From Donghicola tyrosinivorans (GTDB lineage Bacteria; Pseudomonadota; Alphaproteobacteria; Rhodobacterales; Rhodobacteraceae): a stretch of DNA of 64,000 bases. A program made the translations under genes and the position numbers. The stretch's first letter is position 1; every line of letters starts with the position of its first letter. The notes under the pieces are model-generated. The model had not been told where the DNA came from and made no database searches. It saw only the letters and a list, made by a program, of their open reading frames with translations. The stretch covers positions 62,001 through 126,000 of the forward strand of contig NZ_PVTQ01000008.1 in the NCBI RefSeq assembly GCF_003003355.1, in the 5' to 3' direction. Shown piece after piece: positions 16,211 through 27,585 of this stretch.

Positions 16211-16846
16211 ATGCTTGGCAATGAATACGGAACGGGGCTGCTTTTCGACGAACGATCCCACACAGACGCAGCCCCGATGAACGCGGCAATCAAGTCCGCA
16301 ACCCGCTTTTTAATGCATGACGTCCAGACGCCTCTGACTTTGGCCCGCAACGCGCTAGAGCTTGCAGCGACGGGGGCAGATCCCCAAACACTGGTTATTC
16401 TGGGGATGGTCATGAAGCGCCTGTCTCAGGTCAGCGCCAATCTGGACGCCTACCAGCATGTGACACTGGCCCACCTGGCCCCGCAGGACACCCCGTCCGA
16501 GACGATGATCGCGGCGGGCACCTTGGCGCTGAAACAGCACTTCGGGATCGATGCATTCTCGTTCACCGTGAAGGCGCCTCTAAGGCTGCCCGAAAAGGTC
16601 CTGCCTTTGTTGATCGACGCGGTGCTTGAGACCCAGCAGGCCAAGACCCGCGCGGCCCGTGTGGATGTGTCCCTGAATGGCGCCACATTGACCTTCAAAT
16701 TCCTGCCCGAACTGACCCCGCAGGGACCAGCCCCCTACAAAGGAACGCGGAAAGACTTTTTGCTGCATTGGCAGACCGTGTTGTTGGAAAAATTCGGCCT
16801 CAGCTTGAATCTGGTCTGGTGCGAAGATGCAGCAACGGCCAAGTAG
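16211..16846 (+). CDS. histidine-phosphotransfer-like protein with degenerate kinase domain
   Basis: The 211-residue protein starts with a two-helix region containing FLMHDVQTPLTLARNALELA, which resembles the H-box of histidine kinases (H-D-x-x-x-P-L). The second half has the length of a small ATPase-like domain, but the N-box, DxGxG and GxGxG motifs of a working kinase are absent. This layout is like ChpT-type phosphotransferases (a dimerising helical domain plus a pseudo-ATPase). It lies 113 bases before the response regulator gene on the same strand, so it probably passes phosphate between the convergent kinase and that regulator. I base this on motif and context only. Confidence 0.55.
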   Translation: MLGNEYGTGLLFDERSHTDAAPMNAAIKSATRFLMHDVQTPLTLARNALELAATGADPQTLVILGMVMKRLSQVSANLDAYQHVTLAHLAPQDTPSETMIAAGTLALKQHFGIDAFSFTVKAPLRLPEKVLPLLIDAVLETQQAKTRAARVDVSLNGATLTFKFLPELTPQGPAPYKGTRKDFLLHWQTVLLEKFGLSLNLVWCEDAATAK

Positions 16847-16959
16847 CGGCCCCCCATTTCCGAACACAAAAGCTGCCCAAGATGCAGCAACAATCTCAGG
16901 GAACCAGACGGCAACGCGCGCCACAGGTGCTGGTCGCCTGCATGTAGGAGATCACTTAA

Positions 16960-17373
16960 GTGGAATTCGAAACAGTCGAGATACTTATCGCCGAAGACGA
17001 AGAACTTGACCGGTTTTTGCTGGAACACGCCTTCAAGGCCCAAATGCTGAACAACCCTCTGAAGTTCTTTGAAAACGGTCGAGAGCTGCTGGACTATCTG
17101 GACACCCGACTGGGTGAGCAGATGCACGAGCGGTTCATCATCCTCACAGATATCAACATGCCCCGCATGTGCGGGTTCGAATTGCTGGCCAACCTCAACG
17201 CCCATCCGGCGCTGCGCCATATACCGGCCTTTGTGCTCAGTTCATCCCACGATGAGAGCGACGTGCAAAAAGCCAGCGATCTGGGAATTTCCGGCTATAT
17301 CAGCAAGGAAAACGCGGGCGAGGATTTCTTAAAGGGCCTCCAGATGATCGGAAGACAGGCCCGCGCGTCCTAA
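16960..17373 (+). CDS. single-domain response regulator
   Basis: The 137-residue protein starts at a GTG at 16960 with TAGGAG nine bases upstream. It is a lone receiver domain of the CheY/Rcp1 type: acidic pair AEDEE, phospho-acceptor aspartate in ILTDINMPRMCGFE, the Ser switch in LSSSHDE and the lysine in GYISKEN. With no output domain it must act by protein contact or as a phosphate carrier. It follows the phosphotransfer-like gene and converges with the histidine kinase at 17412. Confidence 0.9.
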   Translation: MEFETVEILIAEDEELDRFLLEHAFKAQMLNNPLKFFENGRELLDYLDTRLGEQMHERFIILTDINMPRMCGFELLANLNAHPALRHIPAFVLSSSHDESDVQKASDLGISGYISKENAGEDFLKGLQMIGRQARAS

Positions 17374-17381
17374 GCCCTGAA

Positions 17382-17429
17382 TTGCCGCTTGGTGCCTGAG
17401 GCGACCCGCGCTCAGGCACCAAGCGGCAA
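17382..17429. terminator. perfect 19-bp inverted repeat between convergent genes
   Basis: TTGCCGCTTGGTGCCTGAG (17382-17400) and its exact complement (17411-17429) flank a 10-base loop. The right arm contains the last codons and stop of the kinase gene on the minus strand (LPLGA-stop). The hairpin could end transcription from both sides, although there is no U-tract. Confidence 0.6.
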
Positions 17430-19517
17430 GCGCAGCACGAACAGCGCACCGCCCGCCGCCCCCGGATCCTCGCATGAGATCATGCCGTCCAGCTTCTGGG
17501 CCAGACGTCTGACAATCGCGAGCCCCAGCCCCGATGCTTCGGGGCCTTTTTTGCCGTCGCCCACGTCAAACGGATCAAAAATCCGCTTCCGCAGGTCCGC
17601 TGGTACGCCTTGCCCGTTATCGTGCACACTGATTTCGACCTGACCGCCCTTTTGCGCCGCGGACAGGGTCACCGACATCGTGTTCCGGCCCCCGTGTTTG
17701 ACGGCGTTCTCGATCAGGTTCTCAACTATACGCTCAACAAGCGCCGGATCGGTGTGCAGGTTGATATCGGCGCCCGGCAGCAGCCTTGTATTGCAGCGCA
17801 CCTCATATTTCTCGGCCAGTTCGCGCAAAAGGTCTTGCAGGTCCACGTCCTTGCTCTGAACCGGTATCAAGCGGGTGCCCAGATAGGTCGTGAACGTGCT
17901 GGTCAGGTTCTCTAGCCGTTTGGTGTTCTCTAGGATGCGTGCCTTTAATTCATCATCTGTAAGCCCCTTCATGGCTTTCAACTGTTCCCACATGCTGGTG
18001 GCCGTGCGGATATTGCGGATGGGTGATTTCAGATCATGGGCCAATGAGGCCCGCATTAGCGACAGTTCATACTCTTGCTCTTTCACCAGTGCATAAGCGT
18101 CAGACAATTCCATCAGCCGATCACTCAGTTCGCGGTTCTGGCGCCACGCAAGGCGCGTCCGTTCAATCGCAAACAGGATCAGCGCCACAGCCAGCACCCG
18201 CGAGAGGGCAAAGCGCTGGCCCCAGATGTTGGCGGCAAGCACGCTTTCCGCGCGGACCGGCAGGGACAATTCCCATGTGCGGTTGAATGCGCTGATCTGC
18301 TTGGTGATCAGGTTGGTCTGCGCGTCGCCATAAGCAAAGACCAAGATATCTTTGTCCCAAACCACAAACGGAAACTCATCCCCGATCTCTTCGATGACCC
18401 CCTCAAAAAGAGCCTCCAGATCAAAACCGACCGCCAAATAGCCAATGATCTCGGCCTCTCTAAGGATTGGGGCGATCAAGGCCACACGAAGGCGGTCATC
18501 ATTGCTAAGCATCCCGTCCAGCTGAAACGGGGCCGAGATTGTCACCTGTTTGCTGTCACGCGCCTGTTCCAGCGCCAGTACCCACGCCGGTTTTTGCATA
18601 ATGTTGTTGAGCAACGAGCTTTCCAGCAATTCCGGTGGCGAACTGTGATGGATGTTATAGTCCGCGCTCATCCAGGACATTGCCAACAGGCTTTCAAAGC
18701 CGCTGACATAATTGTCCGCATCCTGCTGCCACGCCTCATAAGACGGATAGGCATCCACCGCGATCCGGTCGGCCATCCGCTCAAGTGCTTCAACCAGATT
18801 TAGCAACTCGTTCTCGGTCCGGTGTGCGGCCACTTCAGAGGCGGTGGTGACGCGGGTGATCTCGACCTCGAATTGCGACATCATAAGGGCATGGCGCAGC
18901 ACTTGCGTGCCGGTGCTGATCACGACCCCCGCCACCAACAGAGTGGCTAGCGTCATCCGCTTGGCAAGGGGGATTTCCTCATGGCGGCGCAGCAAGATCG
19001 CTGCGGCAGTGGCCACAACCAAGGCACTTTGCAGTGGCGGCAGCATCCGCAGGTCCAGCAGGTCGCTGTCATTCAGGCCGATCAAGGTTGCGACAAGGCC
19101 AACCCCCGTGAAGGTGGCAATAGCAAACAACAGCGCAAGGCCGATGCCAAACCACGCGCGGGCACGGCGAAACCGGTTGGTCGCGAACTGTGCAAATGTC
19201 AGCCCATAGGCCACCACAGGATAATAGAACGCGTAGCTGACCAGATCTTCGGGCGCGGGCGATCCGTAGACTACCAAAGCCGCCGCGAACCCCACCGCAT
19301 TCACCGCCGCCAGAATATGCAGAAAGTCACCTAGTCGGGAAAACCGGTGCAGCACATATCGCTGCAGGATCAGCGCGATCACAATAAGGGTTGTCGAGGC
19401 GTTCAGGCACGCCAGCAGCTCGATCGTGCCACCGGTTGCCAAGCCTTGCACCAGAACCAGCGCGGCCAGGAACAGTGCCACGATCTCAACGCCCCTCAGG
19501 ACGGCTTTGTTCATCAT
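17412..19517 (-). CDS. membrane sensor histidine kinase
   Basis: The 701-residue protein has six to seven N-terminal membrane helices (about residues 10-215) and an extracytoplasmic region of about 200 residues, which contains WMSADYNIHHSS and APILREAEIIGYLAVGFDLEALFEG and resembles a CHASE/PAS-like sensor. One more helix (about residues 420-440) and a coiled linker follow. The HisKA domain has the H-box LAHDLKSPIR (His494). The ATPase domain has NLIENAVKHGG, DNGQGVP, FDPF and GLGLAIVRRLA. All catalytic motifs are intact. The nearby response regulator and phosphotransfer protein converge on it and are the likely partners. Confidence 0.88.
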   Translation of the reverse strand: MMNKAVLRGVEIVALFLAALVLVQGLATGGTIELLACLNASTTLIVIALILQRYVLHRFSRLGDFLHILAAVNAVGFAAALVVYGSPAPEDLVSYAFYYPVVAYGLTFAQFATNRFRRARAWFGIGLALLFAIATFTGVGLVATLIGLNDSDLLDLRMLPPLQSALVVATAAAILLRRHEEIPLAKRMTLATLLVAGVVISTGTQVLRHALMMSQFEVEITRVTTASEVAAHRTENELLNLVEALERMADRIAVDAYPSYEAWQQDADNYVSGFESLLAMSWMSADYNIHHSSPPELLESSLLNNIMQKPAWVLALEQARDSKQVTISAPFQLDGMLSNDDRLRVALIAPILREAEIIGYLAVGFDLEALFEGVIEEIGDEFPFVVWDKDILVFAYGDAQTNLITKQISAFNRTWELSLPVRAESVLAANIWGQRFALSRVLAVALILFAIERTRLAWRQNRELSDRLMELSDAYALVKEQEYELSLMRASLAHDLKSPIRNIRTATSMWEQLKAMKGLTDDELKARILENTKRLENLTSTFTTYLGTRLIPVQSKDVDLQDLLRELAEKYEVRCNTRLLPGADINLHTDPALVERIVENLIENAVKHGGRNTMSVTLSAAQKGGQVEISVHDNGQGVPADLRKRIFDPFDVGDGKKGPEASGLGLAIVRRLAQKLDGMISCEDPGAAGGALFVLRLPLGA

Positions 19518-19900
19518 CGGTGCCGCTTTCGTAAGTTCGAAGTCTTAGAATGCCCCCTAAAACGCTATCAATGCAGATGATCCAAACTGGTCAGGACCAG
19601 CCCAAACACATCACAAAGGCCAATTTTTAAAGGCATCATGTGGATCCTATACGGTTCAGAAAATAAAATAGTTGCACAATAACTCACAGTTTTTGATAAA
19701 TTCCCGAAGCGCATGAAATGTAAGTGCAATCTTCGCCTTTCCGCACGACTTTCCCCCGTTTTGGCAGCAAACAGTCATCCTAGGGAAAAGACGCTTTGCC
19801 CTCTAGGATCGACAGCGCCCCTTGGCCCCTTGGTCGCAGACGGAATACGGGACGTTCTTCGTGATTGACTCTGTGCGGGAACCCTCTCATTACGAACGGG
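19518..19900. other. intergenic region before the B12 riboswitch
   Basis: About 380 bases without a gene. The stretch near 19640-19720 is A/T-rich (AAAATAAAATAGTTGCACAATAACTCAC) compared with its surroundings, and probably holds the promoter for the cobalt operon and for the divergent kinase gene. I see no clear operator. Confidence 0.4.
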
Positions 19901-19904
19901 TGAA

Positions 19905-20100
19905 CGGTTCTGCCACGCGCGACACGGCGCAGCAGACGTAAAAGGGAACACGGTGAGGCGTACCCATCAGGGACCGAAACCGAGGCTGCCCCCGCAACTG
20001 TGAGCGGTGAGTGCGTCCGACACGCCACTGGGATCTTCCCGGGAAGGCCGGACAGCACGACGACCCGCAAGCCAGGAGACCTGCCGTCACGGGGTTCGGG
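19905..20100 (+). ncRNA. cobalamin riboswitch
   Basis: The leader carries the conserved pieces of the adenosylcobalamin riboswitch in order: AAAGGGAACACGGTGAG (about 19940-19956), CTGCCCCCGCAACTGTGAGC (about 19986-20005), GCCACTG, GGGAAGGC, and the B12 box AGCCAGGAGACCTGCC at 20070-20085. It lies about 130 bases before the first gene of the cobalt uptake operon and should lower its expression when cobalamin is plentiful. The exact ends of helix P1 were placed by eye. Confidence 0.93.
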
Positions 20101-20230
20101 AAACCGGCCCTTCCTATCCGGACGCCGGGGTGAGCGTCTGGCTCGGCAGGCCTTGAACAGACTTACCGTGTCCAGCTTCCCTTCTGTCCTTTCATCCGTG
20201 GGCGTAGCCCATTCGCCTGAAAGGGTCGTT

Positions 20231-21016
20231 ATGAGAAACATGATCTTTGCCGCCGCACTGGCGACTTTGATACCGATCAGCGGGCAGGCGCATTTCCTGC
20301 TGCCCTATGCCGCTGAAACCCAGATCGCCAAACCCGGCGATGTGACGCTGGCTGTCGTCTTCTGGCATCCGTTCGAAAACGGTCACGTCATGGATATGCA
20401 GGCGCCCGAGGCCTTCTATATGATCCACAATGGTGAAAAGACCGACCTGATAGACCGGCTTGAGGCCGCAGTCTTCAAAGGGGCGCAGAACGAAGGTGCC
20501 GCCTTCCGCGCGACCCTGCCGGTCAAGCGGTCCGGCGACTATGTCCTCGTGACCCAGCCCGCGCCCTACTATGAGACAAGCGAAGACAAATACATCCAGC
20601 AGCTGACCAAAGTGGTGTTCAACCGCAACCAGCTGCCCACCGACTGGGCCGATCCTGTGGGTCTGCCGACCGAGATCGTCCCGCTGGTCAAACCCTACAA
20701 CGTGGTTGTCGGATCAACCTTCACCGGTCAGGTGCTGCGCGAAGGCCAGCCCGCCGCAGGGATCGAGATTGAGGTCGAATATGTGGCCGCCACCCCCGAT
20801 CTGGGCAGCTTTGCCGCGACCCCGCCCACGGCCAAACCTCTGCCCGGCGGATCGCTGGTCGTGGTGTCGGATATGAACGGCTATTTCAGCTTTGGCATCC
20901 CCAAGGCAGGATGGTGGGGCTTTGCTGCCCTCGGCTCTGGCCCCGTGACGGAACATGAGGGCAAGGAACTTAGCCAGGACGCGGTGTTCTGGATCAACGC
21001 CTTCGATCTGGAGTGA
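20231..21016 (+). CDS. DUF4198 periplasmic protein, NikK-like component of metal uptake
   Basis: The 261-residue protein starts at the ATG at 20231 after AAGGG. Longer frames run through the riboswitch and are not real. It has a signal peptide (MRNMIFAAALATLIPISGQA) directly followed by HFLLP, so the mature protein starts with a histidine that could bind a metal. The rest is the DUF4198 beta-sandwich, with a late carboxypeptidase-regulatory-like module (TGQVLREGQPAAGIEIEVEY, then DMNGYFSFGIPKAGWWGF). From family knowledge, such proteins accompany nickel/cobalt ECF importers (NikK). The B12 riboswitch upstream points to cobalt. Confidence 0.8.
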   Translation: MRNMIFAAALATLIPISGQAHFLLPYAAETQIAKPGDVTLAVVFWHPFENGHVMDMQAPEAFYMIHNGEKTDLIDRLEAAVFKGAQNEGAAFRATLPVKRSGDYVLVTQPAPYYETSEDKYIQQLTKVVFNRNQLPTDWADPVGLPTEIVPLVKPYNVVVGSTFTGQVLREGQPAAGIEIEVEYVAATPDLGSFAATPPTAKPLPGGSLVVVSDMNGYFSFGIPKAGWWGFAALGSGPVTEHEGKELSQDAVFWINAFDLE

Positions 21017-21019
21017 GAG

Positions 21020-21637
21020 ATGCATATCGTTGACGGTGCCCTCTCGAACCCTGTGGTGATTGCCGGAACCGTGCTGGCGGTGGGCGGCATGGCGATGGGC
21101 CTGAAGAAACTGACGCTGGAACGCATTCCCGCCACGGGCATTCTGGCGGCCAGCTTTTTTGTCGCCTCACTGATCCATGTGCCGATCGGGCCGTCCTCGG
21201 TCCACCTGATCCTGAACGGTCTGGCGGGTCTGATCCTTGGATGGGCGGCCTTTCCCGCGCTGTTCGTGGGGCTTTTGCTTCAGGCGGTGTTCTTCGGCTT
21301 TGGCGGCTTTACGGTGCTGGGGGTCAACACCCTGAACATCGCAGGTCCCGCCGTGCTGGCGTGGCTGATCTTTGGCCCGATGGTCGAACGCAGCAGCCCC
21401 CGCAACGGCGCCATCTGGGCAGGCATTGGCGGCGCCTTTGCCACGGCCACCACCACCCTTGGCGTGGCCTTCTCGCTGATGCTGACGGGGGATGAGTTTA
21501 TCCCCGCCGCCAAGCTGGTGTTCTTTGCCCATATCCCCATCATGGTGATCGAGGCCCTGCTGACCGGCGCGGCCGTCTATCTGGTGCGCAAGGTGCGGCC
21601 CGACCTTTTCACCGCCGTGAAGGAGCCTGCCGAATGA
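21020..21637 (+). CDS. cbiM: cobalt ECF transporter S component CbiM
   Basis: The 205-residue membrane protein starts MHIVDG, the absolutely conserved CbiM/NikM N-terminus in which His2 binds the metal. The second ligand region HVPIGPSSVHL has His53 and His62. About six membrane helices follow. It captures the metal and passes it through the energised complex with CbiQ and CbiO. It lies three bases after the DUF4198 gene and overlaps the next gene by four. Confidence 0.93.
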   Translation: MHIVDGALSNPVVIAGTVLAVGGMAMGLKKLTLERIPATGILAASFFVASLIHVPIGPSSVHLILNGLAGLILGWAAFPALFVGLLLQAVFFGFGGFTVLGVNTLNIAGPAVLAWLIFGPMVERSSPRNGAIWAGIGGAFATATTTLGVAFSLMLTGDEFIPAAKLVFFAHIPIMVIEALLTGAAVYLVRKVRPDLFTAVKEPAE

Positions 21638-22218
21638 TCCGCGCGATGCTCTTGATCCTGACCCTTGCCGCCCTGCCCCTGCCCGCGATGGCCCATAAGG
21701 TGATCTTTGCGGTCTTCAAATCCGGTGAGACCATCGAAGGCGAGCTTGGCTTTTCCAACGGCGACATGGCCCCCAATGCGCGGATCGAGGTGTTCTCGGA
21801 CACCGACGAAGTGCTGGGTGAGGCTGTGACCGATGCGGACGGGTTCTTCTTGTTCACCCCCACCCAGCCCGTGCGCCATGTGTTCAAGGCCAACTTGGGC
21901 GCGGGCCACATCGCCGAAACCGACATGAGCGCCGAAGACGTGGCCGACATCCTTGGCGTCGCCGCGATTGCCTCGGAAACGAGTGCCGCAGCCGCCCCCG
22001 TCACGACGAACACCGGCACGGTGGTTGCGTCATTGTCCCCCGAGGAACGTCTGGCAATTGCCGAGGCCGTGCGCGACGAAATCCGCCCCCTGCGCCGCGA
22101 GATCGCCGCCTATCGGGAAAAGAACGATCTGCAAACGGTGCTTGGCGGCATCGGCTATATCATGGGCCTCTTCGGTCTTTACTTCTACATCGCCGCCCGT
22201 CGGCGGATGCAGGGTTAA
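21634..22218 (+). CDS. CbiL/NikL-like component of the cobalt transporter
   Basis: The 194-residue protein has an N-terminal signal sequence ending in AMA-HKV, so the mature protein again starts with a histidine. A small Ig-like module (GETIEGELGFSNGD...DADGFFLFTP) and a C-terminal membrane helix (LGGIGYIMGLFGLYFYIAARR) follow. This fits the NikL/CbiL accessory subunit that replaces CbiN in some alphaproteobacterial systems. It has AAGGAG upstream and an ATGA overlap with cbiM. Confidence 0.75.
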   Translation: MIRAMLLILTLAALPLPAMAHKVIFAVFKSGETIEGELGFSNGDMAPNARIEVFSDTDEVLGEAVTDADGFFLFTPTQPVRHVFKANLGAGHIAETDMSAEDVADILGVAAIASETSAAAAPVTTNTGTVVASLSPEERLAIAEAVRDEIRPLRREIAAYREKNDLQTVLGGIGYIMGLFGLYFYIAARRRMQG

Positions 22219-22227
22219 GGGGCGCGA

Positions 22228-23019
22228 ATGGTGCAACGGTTGATCAGCGCGGATGAGGCAACGGCAGGCGGGTTTCCGTTTGCCTACGGCTACCTCTCGC
22301 GCCTTGATCCCCGTTTGCGGATCGTGCTGGCCGCCAGTTTTGCCGTGGCCGTGGTGGCCCTGTCGGACCTTGTGGCGCTGAGCGGCGCAGTACTGCTGGC
22401 CGCATGCCTCTTGCCCCTGTCGGGCCTGCCCGCCAAACGCACCTTCAAGCGGATGGCAGGCATGGACGGGTTCATCATCTTTACCCTGATCCTGCTGCCG
22501 TTTTCGGTCTCTGGCACGCCGATCTTTACCGTCTTTGGCATCCATGCCTCATGGGAGGGGCTATGGCAGGCGGTTGAAATCGCCCTGACCGCCAACGCAG
22601 TGATCTTGGCGTTGATGTGTCTGGTGGGCTCAATGCAGCCAGTGACCATGGGCCATGCCCTGCACGCCCTGAAAGCGCCCCCGCAACTGGTGCAGCTGCT
22701 GATGTTCACCATCCGCTATATCGAGACCCTACGCAGCGAATACCTGCGTCTGCGCGGCGCGATGAAGATGCGCGGCTTCAAACCGGGCACCAACTGGCAC
22801 ACCTACCGCAGCTTTGGCTATCTGGTGGGCATGATGCTGGTCCGCGCCTTGGAACGGTCCGAACGGGTGCTTGGCGCTATGAAGTGTCGCGGCTTTACCG
22901 GCCGTTTCGTCCTACTGGAAGATTTCCGCATGCGCGCGCAGGATTGGGCTTTCGCCGCCCTCTTCCTTGGGGCAACAGTGCTGCTGATCCTGATTGAACT
23001 GCGCCATGTCCTTGCTTGA
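22228..23019 (+). CDS. cbiQ: cobalt ECF transporter T component CbiQ
   Basis: The 263-residue membrane protein is the coupling component of the importer. It has about five helices and the two arginine-containing motifs that contact the ATPase, here in YLRLRGAMKMRGF and ALERSERVLGAMKCRGF (A-x-x-x-R-G type). The N-terminal segment DPRLRIVLA is typical of CbiQ. It starts nine bases after the CbiL-like gene. Confidence 0.92.
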   Translation: MVQRLISADEATAGGFPFAYGYLSRLDPRLRIVLAASFAVAVVALSDLVALSGAVLLAACLLPLSGLPAKRTFKRMAGMDGFIIFTLILLPFSVSGTPIFTVFGIHASWEGLWQAVEIALTANAVILALMCLVGSMQPVTMGHALHALKAPPQLVQLLMFTIRYIETLRSEYLRLRGAMKMRGFKPGTNWHTYRSFGYLVGMMLVRALERSERVLGAMKCRGFTGRFVLLEDFRMRAQDWAFAALFLGATVLLILIELRHVLA

Positions 23020-23659
23020 ACTGCACGATATCACCTTTGCCTATCCGGCCCACGGGCTGACGCTGAACGGCGCGTGCCTGCGCCTTGGCGCGGGAGAGCG
23101 TCTATCGATCACCGGCCCCAATGGCGCGGGCAAATCCACGCTGCTGAAAATCGCCGTCGGACTGTTGCGCCCCGCATCGGGCCGCGTTGTCGCCTTCGGG
23201 CAGGACCGCCGCACCGAGGCTGACTTTACCGAGGTCCGCCGGCGCATCGGTTATGTGTTCCAAGACCCCGACGATCAGCTGTTCTGCCCCACCGTGGCCG
23301 AAGATATCGCCTTTGGCCCCCTCAACCTTGGCAAGTCCAAGGAAGAGGCGCTGGCAATCGTGGACAGCATTCTGGGTCGCATGCACCTGTCACACCTGCG
23401 CGACCGGATCACCCATCACCTCTCGGGCGGGGAAAAGCGGCTGGTGACTCTGGCCACCGTGCTGGCAATGGACCCCGATATCCTGATTTTGGACGAGCCG
23501 ACAAACGCGCTGGACATCGAGAATGAGGCCCGCCTGCTGGAGATCCTGCAAAGCCTGCCCCAAGCGATCCTGCTGATCAGCCACAGCGCCGATTTCCGTG
23601 AAAAGATCGCCCCTTGTGGCTACCGGCTGGCGGATGGCGTTTTGACCCCGCTGGACTGA
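23006..23659 (+). CDS. cbiO: cobalt ECF transporter ATPase CbiO
   Basis: The protein has 217 residues from the ATG at 23006, inside the end of cbiQ; a TTG 12 bases earlier is an alternative. Visible motifs are Walker A GPNGAGKST, the Q-loop in FQDPDDQLF, signature LSGGEKR, Walker B ILILDEPTNALD and the switch histidine LLISHS. It is somewhat short for a CbiO, lacking a long C-terminal tail, but catalytically complete. Confidence 0.92.
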   Translation: MSLLELHDITFAYPAHGLTLNGACLRLGAGERLSITGPNGAGKSTLLKIAVGLLRPASGRVVAFGQDRRTEADFTEVRRRIGYVFQDPDDQLFCPTVAEDIAFGPLNLGKSKEEALAIVDSILGRMHLSHLRDRITHHLSGGEKRLVTLATVLAMDPDILILDEPTNALDIENEARLLEILQSLPQAILLISHSADFREKIAPCGYRLADGVLTPLD

Positions 23660-23684
23660 CGCCAGAGGGGCCACACCGGCCAAC

Positions 23685-23760
23685 ATGAGTGAAACTCATA
23701 ACAATCTATAGAAACATGAATTAGCCACCCAAGGGCACCCGTGTTACCCCGCGCGTAACA
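23685..23760. promoter_or_regulatory. two inverted repeats in the methionine synthase leader
   Basis: ATGAGT-gaa-ACTCAT (23685-23699) is a perfect palindrome with the TGA-n7-TCA spacing of LysR/MetR-type sites. TGTTAC-cccgcgc-GTAACA (23742-23760) directly precedes the AAAAGG ribosome site of the first methionine synthase gene, so the stem could affect translation. Neither is a known element that I can name with confidence. Confidence 0.35.
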
Positions 23761-23774
23761 AAAAGGTGCCCCTG

Positions 23775-24825
23775 ATGATTTCTCTCTCGCTGCCCCGCAG
23801 CCCTTCGTACGACGCCATCGCCAAAGCCGCTGAGGAGCGTATTCTGATCCTCGATGGTGCGATGGGGACGATGATCCAGACCCTGAACATGACCGAAGAG
23901 GACTTTACCGCCAGCGGTCATATCCACGGCCCCAGTTGCCGCCACCATTCGGATCACCCGCAAAAGGGCAACAACGACCTGCTGGTCCTGACCCAGCCCC
24001 AAGCGGTCGAGGATATCCAGCTACAGTTCGCTCTGGCCGGCGCCGATATTCTTGAAACCAATACGTTTTCGTCAACCACCATCGCGCAGGCCGACTATGG
24101 CTTGGAAAACGCGGTACATGATCTGAACGTCGCAGGCGCGCAGGTGGCCCGCCGCGCCGCAGACCGCGCCACCGCACAGGACGGCAAACCCCGTTGGGTG
24201 GCGGGCGCTGTGGGGCCGACCAACCGCACAGCCTCCATCAGCCCCGATGTGAATGACCCCGGCTACCGCGCCGTGACCTTTGACGATTTGCGCAGCGCCT
24301 ACGGCCAGCAGATCGACGGGCTGATCGCGGGAGGCTCGGACCTGATCCTGATCGAGACGATTTTCGACACGCTGAACGCCAAAGCCGCTATTTTCGCGGC
24401 CTTTGAAAGCTTTGCCAAAGTGGGTCGGCAACTGCCCATCATGATCTCGGGCACCATCACCGATGCCTCAGGCCGGACGCTTTCGGGTCAAACGCCCACG
24501 GCCTTCTGGCACTCGGTCCGTCATGCGCGGCCCTTCACTGTGGGTCTGAACTGCGCCCTTGGCGCGGACGCCATGCGGCCCCATCTGGCGGAACTGGCGG
24601 GCGTTGCCGATACCCGTATCTGCGCCTACCCCAACGCGGGCCTGCCCAACGCCTTTGGACAATACGATGAAACGCCCGAGCAAACCGCCAAACTGGTCGA
24701 GGTCTTCGCCCGCGAAGGTCTGATCAACGTGGCTGGCGGCTGCTGCGGCACCACCCCTGACCACATCCGCGCCATCGCGGAACATGTCGCCCCCTACGCC
24801 CCCCGCCAGATCAAGGAGACCGCCG

Positions 24826-24833
<8 letters not shown>
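23775..24833 (+). CDS. metH: methionine synthase, homocysteine-binding half (split MetH)
   Basis: The protein has 352 residues from the ATG at 23775, with AAAGG upstream; a GTG nine bases earlier is possible. It equals the first module of cobalamin-dependent methionine synthase: [14 protein letters not shown], then [12 protein letters not shown], and the zinc cysteines in GLNCALGA and [11 protein letters not shown]. It binds and activates homocysteine. The other modules are in the next gene, which overlaps this one by eight bases, so the enzyme is made as two chains. The two together (352 + 902 residues) are close to a normal single MetH (about 1,230). Confidence 0.92.
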
Positions 24834-27534
<2,701 letters not shown>

Positions 27535-27541
27535 ACGATAA

Positions 27542-27571
27542 GGGATCGGCGCGGACAGCCGCGCCGATCCC
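27542..27571 (+). terminator. hairpin after split metH
   Basis: GGGATCGGCGCGG-acag-CCGCGCCGATCCC is a perfect 13-bp stem starting eight bases after the stop codon. There is only a weak U-tract. Confidence 0.75.
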
Positions 27572-27585
27572 ATTCGACAGGAAAT

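Noticed and set aside
20000-20230. In-frame N-terminal extension of the DUF4198 gene
   Set aside because: It runs through the cobalamin riboswitch. The signal peptide starts at the ATG at 20231.
19780-20241. Minus-strand open frame of 153 codons
   Set aside because: It is antisense to the riboswitch and lacks any family motif.
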